Positions 1-10,638 of a stretch of 64,000 nucleotides of DNA are shown in pieces. A program made the position numbers and the translations under genes. Where the stretch lies: positions 35,756,501-35,820,500 of the forward strand of contig CM074865.1 of the NCBI GenBank assembly GCA_037501455.1, given 5' to 3'. The notes below the pieces were generated by a model. It was given only the letters and a program-made list of their open reading frames with translations, did no database searches and was not told the DNA's origin. Every line of letters begins with the position of its first letter. The stretch's first letter is position 1. This stretch comes from Lantana camara. Lineage: Eukaryota > Streptophyta > Magnoliopsida > Lamiales > Verbenaceae.

Positions 1-1
1 A

Positions 2-2419
2 AACAATCATCAGTACTTCATAACCTTCACTGATGACTTTAGTCGGTATGGTTATGTATACTTAATGAAGTATAAATCTGAAGCTTTTGAGAAATTCTTA
101 GAATTTCAAAAGGAGGTTGAGAACCAAACTGGTCACAAGATCAAAGCACTTCGATCTGATCGAGGAGGCGAATATCTTAGTGAAGAATTCCTTAATCATC
201 TCAAAGATAATGGGATTATCTCTCAGTGGACTCCTCCGGGAACTCCTCAGCTTAATGGAGTTTCTGAGAGAAGGAATCGAACCCTACTTAATATGGTTCG
301 TTCCATGATGAGTTTTACTGACTTACCACCTTCCTTCTGGGGTTATGCCCTAGAAAGTGCAGCAAAGATTCTGAATCTTGTTCCCTCTAAGTCAGTCCCC
401 AAGACGCCCTATGAAATGTGGCATGGTAAAATCCCTAGTTATTCTTACTTAAGAATTTGGGGTTGTCCTGCTTACGTGAAGAGGACAGTGGGAGATAAAT
501 TAGAATCTTGTTCTAACTTATGCTACTTTGTAGGTTATCCTAAGGAATCCATAGGATACTATTTCTATGATCAATCTGAACAAAAGGTGTTTGTTTCTAG
601 AAATGCCACTTTTCTTGAGGAACCGTTCCTTAAAGAAAAGAAGGGCAAGATCATAGAATTAGAAGAAGTACAAAATGACCCCACACCACCCACTGAAGAA
701 ACGTCCCACTCTGATCAACCACAACCAATCACGAATTTCGATACACACGAAAATCCTCCTCTGAGGCGTTCTGAACGTACTCCTAGACAGCCGGAGAGAT
801 GGTATGGATTCTTCCATGAAATCTCTCAAAAGGATAATGATCCTTTAACATATGAGGAGGCACTTTCAGATTCTGACTCTGAACAGTGGATAGAAGCCAT
901 GAAATCCGAAATGGATTCCATGAACTCCAACCAAGTTTGGACCTTGGTAGATTTGCCTGATGGGGTCAAACCCATAGGTTGCAAATGGATCTTTAAGAGA
1001 AAGCTTGGAGTTGATGGAAGCATTGCAGCCTACAAAGCAAGACTGGTTGCAAAAGGATTCACTCAAAGACCCGGCGTGGACTTTGACGAAACCTTTTCAC
1101 CAGTTGCAATGCAAAAGTCTATTCGGATCATGCTTGCCATTGCTGCATATTATGACTATGAGATATGGCAAATGGATGTGAAAACTGCCTTTCTCAATGG
1201 TGACATTGACAAAGACATTTATATGGAGCAACCCATAGGTTTCACATTCAGTGGGAGTGAGCAAAAGGTTTGCAAACTCCAAAGATCAATCTATGGATTG
1301 AAACAGGCTTCTAGGAATTGGAACATTCGATTTGATGAATCGGTCAAAGCGTTTGGCTTCATCCAAATTTCGAATGAATCATGTGTGTATAGAAAGGAAT
1401 TGGAGACCTCAGTGCAATTCTTAGTACTTTATGTTGATGACATCCTTCTTATTGGGAATTCGAAGGATGACATGAAAGTGACTAAGTTATGGTTATCGAA
1501 CCAATTCGAGATGAAAGATCTTGGTGATGCGTCCTATATCCTTGGAATTAAAATCTATAGAGATAGATCTAGAAGGTTAATAGGACTATCACAGTCGATG
1601 TACATTGATAAAGTATTGAAGAGATTCAATATGGAGTCAGCAAAGGTTAAGAACCTTCCTATGAGTGTAGGAACATGTCTTTCAAAGAAGATGTGTCCTA
1701 AGACCAACCTTGAGAAGGAAAGAATGACTCATACACCTTATGCATCAGCAATAGGTAGCATAATGTATGCAATGTTATGTACTCGACCGGATGTGGCTTA
1801 TGCACTTAGTGTGACGAGTCGGTTCCAATCTGACCCTGGAGATGGTCACTGGGCTGCCGTGAAGAATATTCTTAAGTACTTGAAAAGTACTAAAGATTTA
1901 TTCTTAGTTTACGGAGGTCAGAAAGATCTTACTGTCGAAGGATACTGCGATGCAAGCTTTGCATCTGACTTAGATGATTTTAAGTCAATGTCAGGATACA
2001 TTTTCTGCCTAAACGGCGGAGCAGTGAGTTGGAAGAGTTCCAAGCAAACAACCACTGCAGATTCGACCACTGAGGCCGAATACTTAGCCGCAAATAATGC
2101 AGCTAAGGAAGGTGTTTGGATTAGAAACTTCATTCAAGAGTTGAAGGTTGTTCCTAGCATGAAAGACCCCATTACTGTGTTTTGTGACAACACTGGGGCG
2201 GTTGCTCAAGCAAGAGAACCAAGATCTCACCAACGGACCAAGCACATTATGAGGAAGTATCACCTAATCCGTGATATTATCAAAAGAGGAGATGTGCAAA
2301 TTGAGAGGGTCACATCAGCAGAGAACGTGGCAGATCCACTTACTAAACCCCTTAGTCGAGAAGCTTTCCAAGGTCATCTTCAGAAGATGGGACTTAGAGT
2401 AGCTTTAGAATGGCTTTGA
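2..2419 (+). CDS. pol: Copia polyprotein, C-terminal part (integrase core, RT, RNase H)
   Basis: Reading frame open from base 2 (it enters from the left edge) to TGA at 2417-2419; 805 codons are visible, equal to about residues 502-1306 of copia-2. It contains the second and third integrase acidic residues (SDRGGEY and NGVSERRN), the RT catalytic YVDD, and the RNase H acidic set (GYCDAS, TEAEY, FCDN, NVADP). The methionine at 65 is internal, not a start. I see no stop or frameshift, so this half looks functional. Differences from copia-2 include N for D after NRTLL, R for S in the next few residues, C for R near the end of the integrase, and N for D in the AAN/D motif. The product would copy element RNA to DNA in virus-like particles and integrate it in the nucleus. 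Confidence 0.96.
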   Translation, partial: NNHQYFITFTDDFSRYGYVYLMKYKSEAFEKFLEFQKEVENQTGHKIKALRSDRGGEYLSEEFLNHLKDNGIISQWTPPGTPQLNGVSERRNRTLLNMVRSMMSFTDLPPSFWGYALESAAKILNLVPSKSVPKTPYEMWHGKIPSYSYLRIWGCPAYVKRTVGDKLESCSNLCYFVGYPKESIGYYFYDQSEQKVFVSRNATFLEEPFLKEKKGKIIELEEVQNDPTPPTEETSHSDQPQPITNFDTHENPPLRRSERTPRQPERWYGFFHEISQKDNDPLTYEEALSDSDSEQWIEAMKSEMDSMNSNQVWTLVDLPDGVKPIGCKWIFKRKLGVDGSIAAYKARLVAKGFTQRPGVDFDETFSPVAMQKSIRIMLAIAAYYDYEIWQMDVKTAFLNGDIDKDIYMEQPIGFTFSGSEQKVCKLQRSIYGLKQASRNWNIRFDESVKAFGFIQISNESCVYRKELETSVQFLVLYVDDILLIGNSKDDMKVTKLWLSNQFEMKDLGDASYILGIKIYRDRSRRLIGLSQSMYIDKVLKRFNMESAKVKNLPMSVGTCLSKKMCPKTNLEKERMTHTPYASAIGSIMYAMLCTRPDVAYALSVTSRFQSDPGDGHWAAVKNILKYLKSTKDLFLVYGGQKDLTVEGYCDASFASDLDDFKSMSGYIFCLNGGAVSWKSSKQTTTADSTTEAEYLAANNAAKEGVWIRNFIQELKVVPSMKDPITVFCDNTGAVAQAREPRSHQRTKHIMRKYHLIRDIIKRGDVQIERVTSAENVADPLTKPLSREAFQGHLQKMGLRVALEWL

Positions 2420-2435
2420 CGGGCAAGTGGGAGAT

Positions 2436-4389
2436 TGTTAGGAATAGTGCCCTAGAAAGCCGATTGTATATCCGCTTTGTGCTTTTCCTTATTGTAATCA
2501 CAGACAATCTTTGAATAAAATAACGAATTGAGGCAACACTTCTTTATATGCTCTTGTTTGGTATGCGTTTACTTTAGCTGTGCATGTATGAGAACTCCCC
2601 TAATCCTGATGACTTTAGGACTCTACCATTTAGGTGAAATGGTTCATGAAACGAGCCCTATATCACATGAGTCATGATTAGTAAAATACTCCAAGCCGAT
2701 GAGTCCTACAGACAGTGGGAGTGTCAACCTGACTCCTCTAAGGCTTGCTTGTGGGATCACGCCCTTAAGAAGGACCACCTTGTTTCATGGAGGTGCAAAG
2801 TGTATAGTTGATACGTGCGTGATACATGAGGGTGCTTACTTTAATAAGTAAGTTCACTGAGGTGCCCCGTGTGAGAACATTCCTAAATGGGAAAGGAAGT
2901 TTCTATTTCAGGAAATGGAAACTTCCAGATTAGGAAATATCTCACGAGTCATTGATGTGATTAATTGATCCTTAGACTTGAGGTTCCTTGTCACTTTATG
3001 AGTTAACTCTGTAGTCTTAGGTATAAGCTTTAAAGGGTGTCGCCTTAGACAACTGATTCAAGGCTTATGCTGGGGCTGCACAAGTGATTCATGAAAGTGA
3101 ATGAGAATCAAGAAAGGACCTACACTTGCATTTGCAAGGTGATCTCTTATTGTGTAAGTCATTCATATGCCATATGGAGTCCTTGGCCAAGGCAGTAGAT
3201 CAAGACATCAAGAAAAGTGTTTCTTGGATTGAGATCAAATGGATATGAAATGCACTTAGCTTTAAGACCAGATTATTAGGGTTCTGATTATTCCCTTGCC
3301 CTAGATCTTGGTTGAGAGATAGTAAGTAGGAGGATTGTATCTCACATGAATCAATGACTTAAAGGTTCTGTCGAATCCGAACATTCCAATTCAGCTAGGG
3401 GTTAAACACCTGTTGCTAGACTATGGTCGTTTAATTTGTGGACTAATTAATTAATTAGTGAATTAATTAATTAGGGTCACTGCTAATTGAATTGAGAACC
3501 TAGAGGGTCACACACAACAACTTGGTTACATGAGTTGAGGCTTGAAATTGATTAAACGAGTTAATCGGGCCAAGAGGGTTCCACACGTGTGAATTCACAC
3601 GTGTGGCTCACGTGAGTGACACGTGTCACTGTGACACGTGTCACACACGTGTATATATATATATATATATTGTATATATTAAATAATTAATTAGTTAATT
3701 ATTTAATAGACTTTGGTTTAATTTTGAATTAAAAAGAAAGTCTAATTTTGGAGAAAATAATCTAGTTAATTAATTACGAATTAATTAATTAGATAAAAAT
3801 AAGTTATTTATTTTATAATAAATAAAGTATAAAATTATCCAAAAATAGTTTGGATATTTTTAAGCTCTCTTAAAAGTTGACTAGAATTAGAATTCAAAGT
3901 CAAAGTTGGAAAATACTTGATGATCAAGTAATAGGAGAGAGAGGAACCAAATCCTAGTCCAAAAAGGACTAGTTTCGGCCGCCCCTCCCCTTTCCTATAT
4001 ATAGGGGAGCTCATGCTCCCCTTTAGAGCTAATTGACAATTCTTGGTTCATGTGTTGAACACCTTCCTTTCTCCAAGATTAAATTAAACCCTAGGTTAAG
4101 CCTAAACACTAACTAGAGAACTAGCATCCTTACTAGTTAGATTGTGATCAAGTTGGTGGACTTTCTCTAGAGGCTTCAAGTTAGAAGTTTGAAGATTCGA
4201 GCTTTACCAAGGAGAGGGGATCAAGCCGCGAGAAGAGCGTTCTTGGGTGGCTTGAAACGCTTCAAGAAAGAACAAAAGAAAAGTAAGTTTTCTATCCCTA
4301 CGAATTTGGTTACACGATTGCGAGTTCAAGGTCCTTTTGTTGGGAAATTTTTTTAAATTCCGCTGCTTTCTGATTCCTGTTTTCCAACA
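2436..4389 (+). repeat. 3' LTR of copia-1
   Basis: 1954 bp from TGTTAGGAATAG to CTGTTTTCCAACA. The same sequence flanks copia-2 on the other strand (15595-17545 and 23750-25700, 1951 bp each), which fixes both ends. The purine-rich tract GGGCAAGTGGGAGAT at 2421-2435 directly precedes it. U3 holds an AT-rich palindromic stretch (about 3437-3475), a six-fold G-box array (3584-3651), an AT run and a TATA box at 3996-4003, leaving roughly 360 bp for R-U5. Confidence 0.96.
3584..4003 (+). promoter_or_regulatory. Copia LTR promoter: six G-boxes plus TATA box
   Basis: CACGTG occurs at 3584, 3598, 3609, 3620, 3635 and 3646, each inside a longer palindrome (CACACGTGTG or GTGACACGTGTCAC). TATATATA at 3996-4003 lies in a GC-rich stretch about 345 bp downstream. 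The whole arrangement recurs in both LTRs of copia-2 (about 16327-16400 and 24482-24555). CACGTG is the classic plant bZIP/bHLH site, so hormone, light or stress control is plausible; that is inference. Confidence 0.75.
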
Positions 4390-5271
4390 TACAGAACTTC
4401 CTTGCTACCCACGGGACCAAGAGCTGAACAAAAGAAATGACAAGGGATACTCTTAGACTCAAAATGTACCAAATATACGCTCGGCAAATGCATATGATGC
4501 ATATGATGCAAATGGAATGTAACACTTAGGTCATATGAGTTCATATTTCACATATTTCACATTAAACGAATCCATAAATCAAGTTCTTGCAAGTTAATAC
4601 ATAAATTAACATATTAGCAATGCATATATAACATAAAGTAACCAGAAGAGATCATACAAGGTGAACAAAGGGAGCAACAACTCAATTATGCACGTAGAGT
4701 AACACGTATATCACCTAAGTTCATATACATATACAAAAGTTCATATACATATACAAAAGTTGAAGTCATAACATAAATGCAAAACATAAAGCATATTAGC
4801 TCAATCACACACAAATACAAGATAAACAAGTTGGAAAAGTACAAGCAAAATGGAAGAAAACACAAAAAGGGTGGCTCCGGGCGGAAAGAGGTCAAAACTG
4901 GAAATTCTCAAAACGTATAGGCTGTGGAAAACTGAGAATATCTTGTGTTTAAGAAATGAGAATTGAGTTTGGTTGGTTGGATAACAAACTAGACAAATAT
5001 ACCTTTCAAATGGTATATGGCTCAAATCATGGTTCAAAGCGAGGTGAAAATGGCGTAGGCCCGAAGTTGGATGAGTGCAGATTTCTGAAGAAGTGGCGAC
5101 ACCAAAAAAGAATTGATTATATCTCACAAATGGGAAAATATATTTAGGAAATTCCAATTGGGAGAATATTCTAGACTTCAAGAGGTTTCCGTGGGTTCAA
5201 AAATTAGGTCAATCGGAGTTCGTTTGACGGGTAAACGAAATAAAACAAACTCAGGCTGAAAATAGAGAAGG

Positions 5272-5390
5272 ATCCACGGCCGTGGATTTCTCCATATACA
5301 AAAATCCACGCCCGTGGATTCTTCTTCCCAAAAATCCCAAGTCTCTGGACACAAATCCACGGCCGTGGATCAAAATCCACGCCCGTGGAT
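5272..5390. repeat. Four-copy palindrome cluster in LTR A
   Basis: Four palindromes of the form ATCCAC-N4-GTGGAT: 5272-5287 (centre GGCC, perfect), 5303-5320 (centre GCCC, with one extra paired base each side), 5355-5370 (GGCC) and 5375-5390 (GCCC). The same palindrome with a G-rich centre recurs in solo LTRs D and H. Confidence 0.9.
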
Positions 5391-6750
5391 CACTCTCCAG
5401 CAGCAAAACGAAGTAAAAACAAGGCAAGAACGAAGTGGGAGGCCAAAATGCATGAAACCAACTCAAAACTCAACCAAATGCATACTATATCAAGTCATAA
5501 ACTCATGCATACATGAAGATATACAAGGAGGAATGCAAGGGAGGTGCATATATTCATATTCATGTGGAAAGTTTCAAAACCCAAAATGAAATCTAATGAA
5601 TCCAAGACTTTCATGCAAATTCCAACCATACACTTATTATATGATGTCTTAAGACCAATTAGGATGCATAACTTTCAAGAAATCTACACAAGATCACTTC
5701 AAACGTTCAAGAAAATTGGAGCAAGGAAGGGCATGGATTCAAGCAGCCATTTCATCAAGTTTGGAGTTGAAATAAGGGTTAAAAGCTTGGGAAAATAAAG
5801 CTAACATGTAAAGCAACTCAAATACTTTATAACCATGTAATTTCACACGAAATGGAGCTCAAAGAATTAACAAACAAGGCACAAAATCCTGACAACAACT
5901 CGGTAAGAAAGGAGCAGATTTTCCAGTCACTTTTCATGCATAAAACTCATCCATTTGCAGCTACAATGATGGTTAAATGTAAGCATTAATACAGCATAAC
6001 AGGGCAGCAATTAAGCAACGAAATTCAAGCCAAAACCATGCAAATTTCATGCTCAAAAACACAAAACTGACAGCATATGCACAGCAGTTATGCAGTCCAT
6101 TTTTCAGGCCTAAAACTCAATCAATTTGCATCTAAATGAAGGTTAAATGCGAGCAACATGATCATGAAACAGGGCTGGAGCTTTACATGTAAGTTAGGCC
6201 TCAAATCATGCAAGAATCAAGTTCAAAACTTCACAAAATTGACAGCAAATGAGTGTAAGAAGTAGCAGCGTGTAGCAGTTTGTTTCATGCTCAAACTCAA
6301 CCATAATGCATCTAAAATGAAGGTTAAAGCAGGGCAACAACATCATGTAACAGAGCACCACGAAATCTGATCATTTACCATGCATTTCATGTCCAAAATT
6401 CATGCAAAACTTCATTAAAACACCATCATATTGACAGCAACTAAGAGTTGTGACAGCAGTTCGGTTTTGAGCCTAAAATCCCCCATTTTTCTTTCATAAG
6501 ATCAATTTCATTAATGGTAGAAGTTAATACACCTAACCACCATGTATTTAATGCAAAGAAACGAGATATAAGGACATAAATGAACTCATTCTCTAGCTTA
6601 GAACTCATAAGAAACACATATGAGCATGTATTCAAAATTTTGGAGAAAACCTAACTATTCATGCCTTTCTCCAATCATGCATAAAACCTCAAGTATAAGA
6701 CATAAAATGGAGCAAATATTGAAGCACAAATCATAAGGATTACGGATCTT

Positions 6751-6758
6751 ACCTCGGA
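6751..6758 (-). other. Donor-like splice site in LTR A
   Basis: On the minus strand the sequence reads CCGAG|GTAAGAT, a near-consensus plant 5' splice site, at the place where LTRs C, D, G and H also have a donor-like site. The matching acceptor, if any, would lie left of copia-1, outside the window. Prediction only. Confidence 0.35.
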
Positions 6759-9102
6759 TTGTTGAGGATCGAAGAAAGCTAGAAGATCTTGAGTAAATCT
6801 TGAGCTTGGAGATGATGAATAGTAAAAATCTCTCCTCCTTGGTCTTAGCTGCTGAAAATTGTGTGAGGGAGGAAGAAATGAGAGAGATATGTGGCTACAA
6901 AATGGCTTAAGTTCAAAGAATTGGTGAAGGATGGGTCCCATAGCTCAAAATATAGGTCATGGGGGCGTAATAGGGCACGGGTGACTGAAATTCGCATCGT
7001 CGGAGGTCTAAACGGCATCGAAAAATTATGAAACTTTTTCCATTGCATCCGGATCGTCGAAAGAAGTTGAACGCCGAAGACGGGCTTGAATCCGAGTACC
7101 GTAGCTCAAGATACGAATTAAAATGTACACAAGTGTACTAAAATAACTCATTTTTCAAATGAGTCCAAAACTTTCAAAAAGTTGCAATTAAGTCCAAGAA
7201 CCAAGTTTCAATTAAGTCCACATATTATAAAATTATACAATTACATCCTTAAATCATGTGTACCACATAATTCACGAAATTAGCATGCTCGGGAAATAAA
7301 TTATAAATTCACATATTACAAGATTTCAAGTAATTTAAACACTTAGGCACATTTTGGCATTTAAATCAAATAATTCAAGTAGTTTCATATAATTACGTAA
7401 TAATTAAAATAACACACCATTGCTTAATTAATTTGTAACGCCCCGACTTTTCGGACGTAAAGGTACGACGTATGTGCTTACCAATTTGCGCGAATTAATT
7501 GCCTTTACATGTTTTATATTTAATTTTAGTATAAATTATTATTATTTTATTTTATTATATTTTATTTTAATTTAATAGTATTTTAAAATATTTCGTATTT
7601 TCAGTATATATATGTATATGTTTATTTCTTTTATTATTAATTTATTGATTAATGCTAATTAACCATGCTTTAATTAATTAATTACGTTGACTTTAATTTT
7701 ATTTAATATTAGACTTAATTTATTTGGTTTAATTTTATAATGCATGAATTTTAATGAATATGTGCATGAATTGCATGAATATGAGCTGGGTTGTTTATTT
7801 TGTGCTTCGTTCTTATATGAAATGATATCGAAATGCCATGAAATTGTATTATGTCGTAAATACATGTGTTAAGAACATGCCTATATGCTCATTTTATGTT
7901 TTTGAATTTATTTGATATGTTAACGAATTTAATTTGAATCGTGGAACCAAATCGGGGGCTAACGAGCACTTAGCGTACCCTTGGTTCCGTATTTAATAGC
8001 TTGAGCTCGGGAACTCGGATTCGAGTTCCGTCAAGTCCGCTGAACTCTAACGAAAATTCGAGTTTATTAAACTTAGCCTTATATTTTTCCAAAGTCATTT
8101 GAACCTCCGAAATCCAACCGAAAAACGAAAAGGCGACCAAACTAACCTTGCTGCACTAAAATAACCATATCTTATCCAAAATTTAGCCAAATTAACCATG
8201 GTTTGATTCTATTGATCCCTAACTCAACCACCTAACTTGATATATCATGCCCTAACCAAACCAATCCTCACACAATCCCCAAATATCAGCTAAAGGCTCT
8301 GGGATTACAGTCAGTCCCGTAACCCTACATTCCTTAGAGATTTTGGAGCTCAAATCTCATCCAATCTTCATCCAATCAACAAGGTAATCTTAGGGATGTA
8401 ATATATGTTCATTCCTGATCATTTTAATCCTTTCATTCCCATATTTGAGCATGGTTTCATGAGGTTATGGGCTGTTTTCGGAAGGGTACGTTTTGAGCCA
8501 ATTTGATGATCTTATTCAATTCTTGATGGTTTTGATTGATTCCAAGCTTGAGAATGATTATTTTGACATCCTCATATCATTTATGATCATTGATTTCATG
8601 GTGGTTGAAGTATTAATGAGATATCATTTATGGTACTTTGAGAGAACTTTCATGTAATGGCACGTATGACTGTTGTACACGGTTGAGCTCCTTTGGGACT
8701 GAATTATATGTTGAATTCGTGTTTCTTGACTGAGTATTTGATGGCCTAAACTGATATGGATATGTGGAGATGAAGAGAATCCTTCATGCCCTGTTTTTCG
8801 GGACCTTTGCTCTGTTTTTTTAACTGATTTTTGCTGTAAAAAACTGCTGTGTTTCCTCCTTGCTTTTTGCTGTTAATTTCATGGCTTTGTGGGATTAGTT
8901 TTAGCTGAGTTTTTGCTGCATTTCATGCCTGGTATTGCTGCCTTTCTTGCCTGCACATCGTCGTAGCTGCTGCTGCGTTTGTTGTTGTCAAAACAGGGGA
9001 CTTTTGCTTTGTTGTTGAACTGATGCTTGCACGAGACACAGGTGTGCCTTTGTTCTTCTTTCCAGCTTGTAACGGGGGTGAGGGTTGGCTTGATCTTTCT
9101 GT

Positions 9103-9158
9103 ACCGAGACACGGGGGTGTCTCGGTTTGTGCTTGGGTGGTGACACGGGGGTGTCACC
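9103..9158. repeat. Palindrome pair in LTR C
   Basis: Two stem-GGGG-stem palindromes: ACCGAGACAC / GTGTCTCGGT (10-bp stem, 9103-9126) and GGTGACAC / GTGTCACC (8-bp stem, 9139-9158). A worn third copy lies near 9031-9048. The place in the LTR matches the clusters in D, H and G. Confidence 0.9.
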
Positions 9159-9209
9159 TTGTTCTTTCCAACTCTTGCCTTCGTTTTTTTTTTCCTGGGT
9201 TGCATGCAT

Positions 9210-9480
9210 GTATATGTTGCTGTATATATATATATATATGTGCTGTGTGTGTTGTTATGCATGCATGGCTGTGTGATTGTGTGTGCATGGCTTTGTAGTG
9301 TTAATTGCATGCATGTATATATATTATATATATATATTTGTGTGTGTGCATACATGGTAACATATATGTATATATATATATATATATATGTTATAATTAT
9401 GCATGCATGATATTCTACGTGCATATATATTTATTATATATATATATATCTGTTTATTATATATTTATTATATATTTTAA
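9210..9480. repeat. AT-rich microsatellite tract in LTR C
   Basis: Runs of (TA)n at about 9221-9239, 9315-9338, 9367-9389 and 9424-9450, mixed with TGCATG repeats. Simple-sequence expansion; it creates spurious ORFs on both strands. Confidence 0.9.
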
Positions 9481-10638
9481 ATATTATTTGATTTAATTTA
9501 ATTTTTGAAATTAATTGATCACTATTTCGCATATTTAATTTACCGATTATTGATTGAACGTTTTATTTATTCTATTTCTAATTGTGAATATGAATATTAT
9601 GTGTTATGGATATTAAATGAATTCTTAGATTAATTAATATGAAATATAAATTTATGAATTTATGAATTTGAATGAAAGGTATGAACGAATGGTTGGATTA
9701 TGTGCTTTAAATTCTTTAATAGTGCACATGAACATTTTCATGATATAATATAACCTTTTATGCATTCATGTCACATTCACTTCATTGCCGAGCGTCATAT
9801 GTGGTCATTGAGTCTCTTACCTTTTCTTTTGCACAGATTCGGGTTTGGTCGGAGACGAGGGCGAGCATTGAGACGCTTGTGTGTAACGCCCCAGTTCTGT
9901 GATTTAAGCTTGACGTATGTGGTTACTAAAGTGCGTAATTTAATTAATTATATATGATTTTTAATTATGGATTCTTTTGTTAAGTTTTATTGTTTAATTA
10001 TGAATACTTGATCGTATTTGCGTATATACTCTTGTTTGAGTGTCGTTCTTATTCGATTTGATTTCTGTTTTTCATGGATTCTTGGCATGAGTGAATTATG
10101 TGCTTTAAGATCATGTTTATTTGCTCGTTGCATGATTTTGTTCTTGCATGTTTGAGTTTTGTGTTCGTTTGTGTGATCGGAACCGAAAAGGGGGCTAAAG
10201 AGCATTTAGCGTACCTTGTGTTCCGGGCGGCATATCTTGAGCTCGGGAACTCGGAATCGAGTTCCGTCACCTCCATTGTATCCGAATCGACGAATCGGAG
10301 ACAATGGGATAAGCCTCATATTTTTCTAAGACCAATTGGATCCTCAAATTTCAACCGGAACGAGCAACTCGAGCTTAAATTGACCGATCAAGACTATACC
10401 TAAGTCACAGACCTATTATTACGCACCTAGACCCTATCCATTGACCCTAGCCCACTTGCACACTCTTTCCCTCACCCTTTTCTGCCCCAAACCGACACCC
10501 TAACCCCCCACACTTAGATATTTTCAGTTTTATGGGGAGAGAAGGAGAAGAAGGAAGAAAAGAAGAAGAAGAAGAAACCCTTTTTGGCCATGGGAGTTTT
10601 GAGCTCATCTCCCCACCTTTTCTTCTCCAAATTGAAAG

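Larger units (their letters stand above)
1..4389 (+). mobile_element. Copia-1: Ty1/copia LTR retrotransposon, 5' part outside window
   Basis: Right-hand part of a + strand Ty1/copia element: the end of the polyprotein (integrase core, RT, RNase H), a polypurine tract just before 2436, and a complete 3' LTR 2436-4389 with TG...CA ends. It is the same family as copia-2 at 15595-25700; the shared protein differs at only a handful of residues. It lies inside gypsy LTR A, which resumes at 4390. The expected target duplication is the 5 bp at 4390-4394 (TACAG), but its partner lies left of the window. The TGTTAGGAATA-type LTR start, ~1.95-kb LTR and ~2.2-kb leader of the family recall the Angela/BARE lineage; that lineage call is inference. 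Confidence 0.95.

Noticed and set aside
8879..9424. 181-codon ORF on the minus strand
   Set aside because: Made of TATATA/TGCATG microsatellite text (YIYIYIY runs), with overlapping ORFs on the other strand; lies inside solo LTR C.
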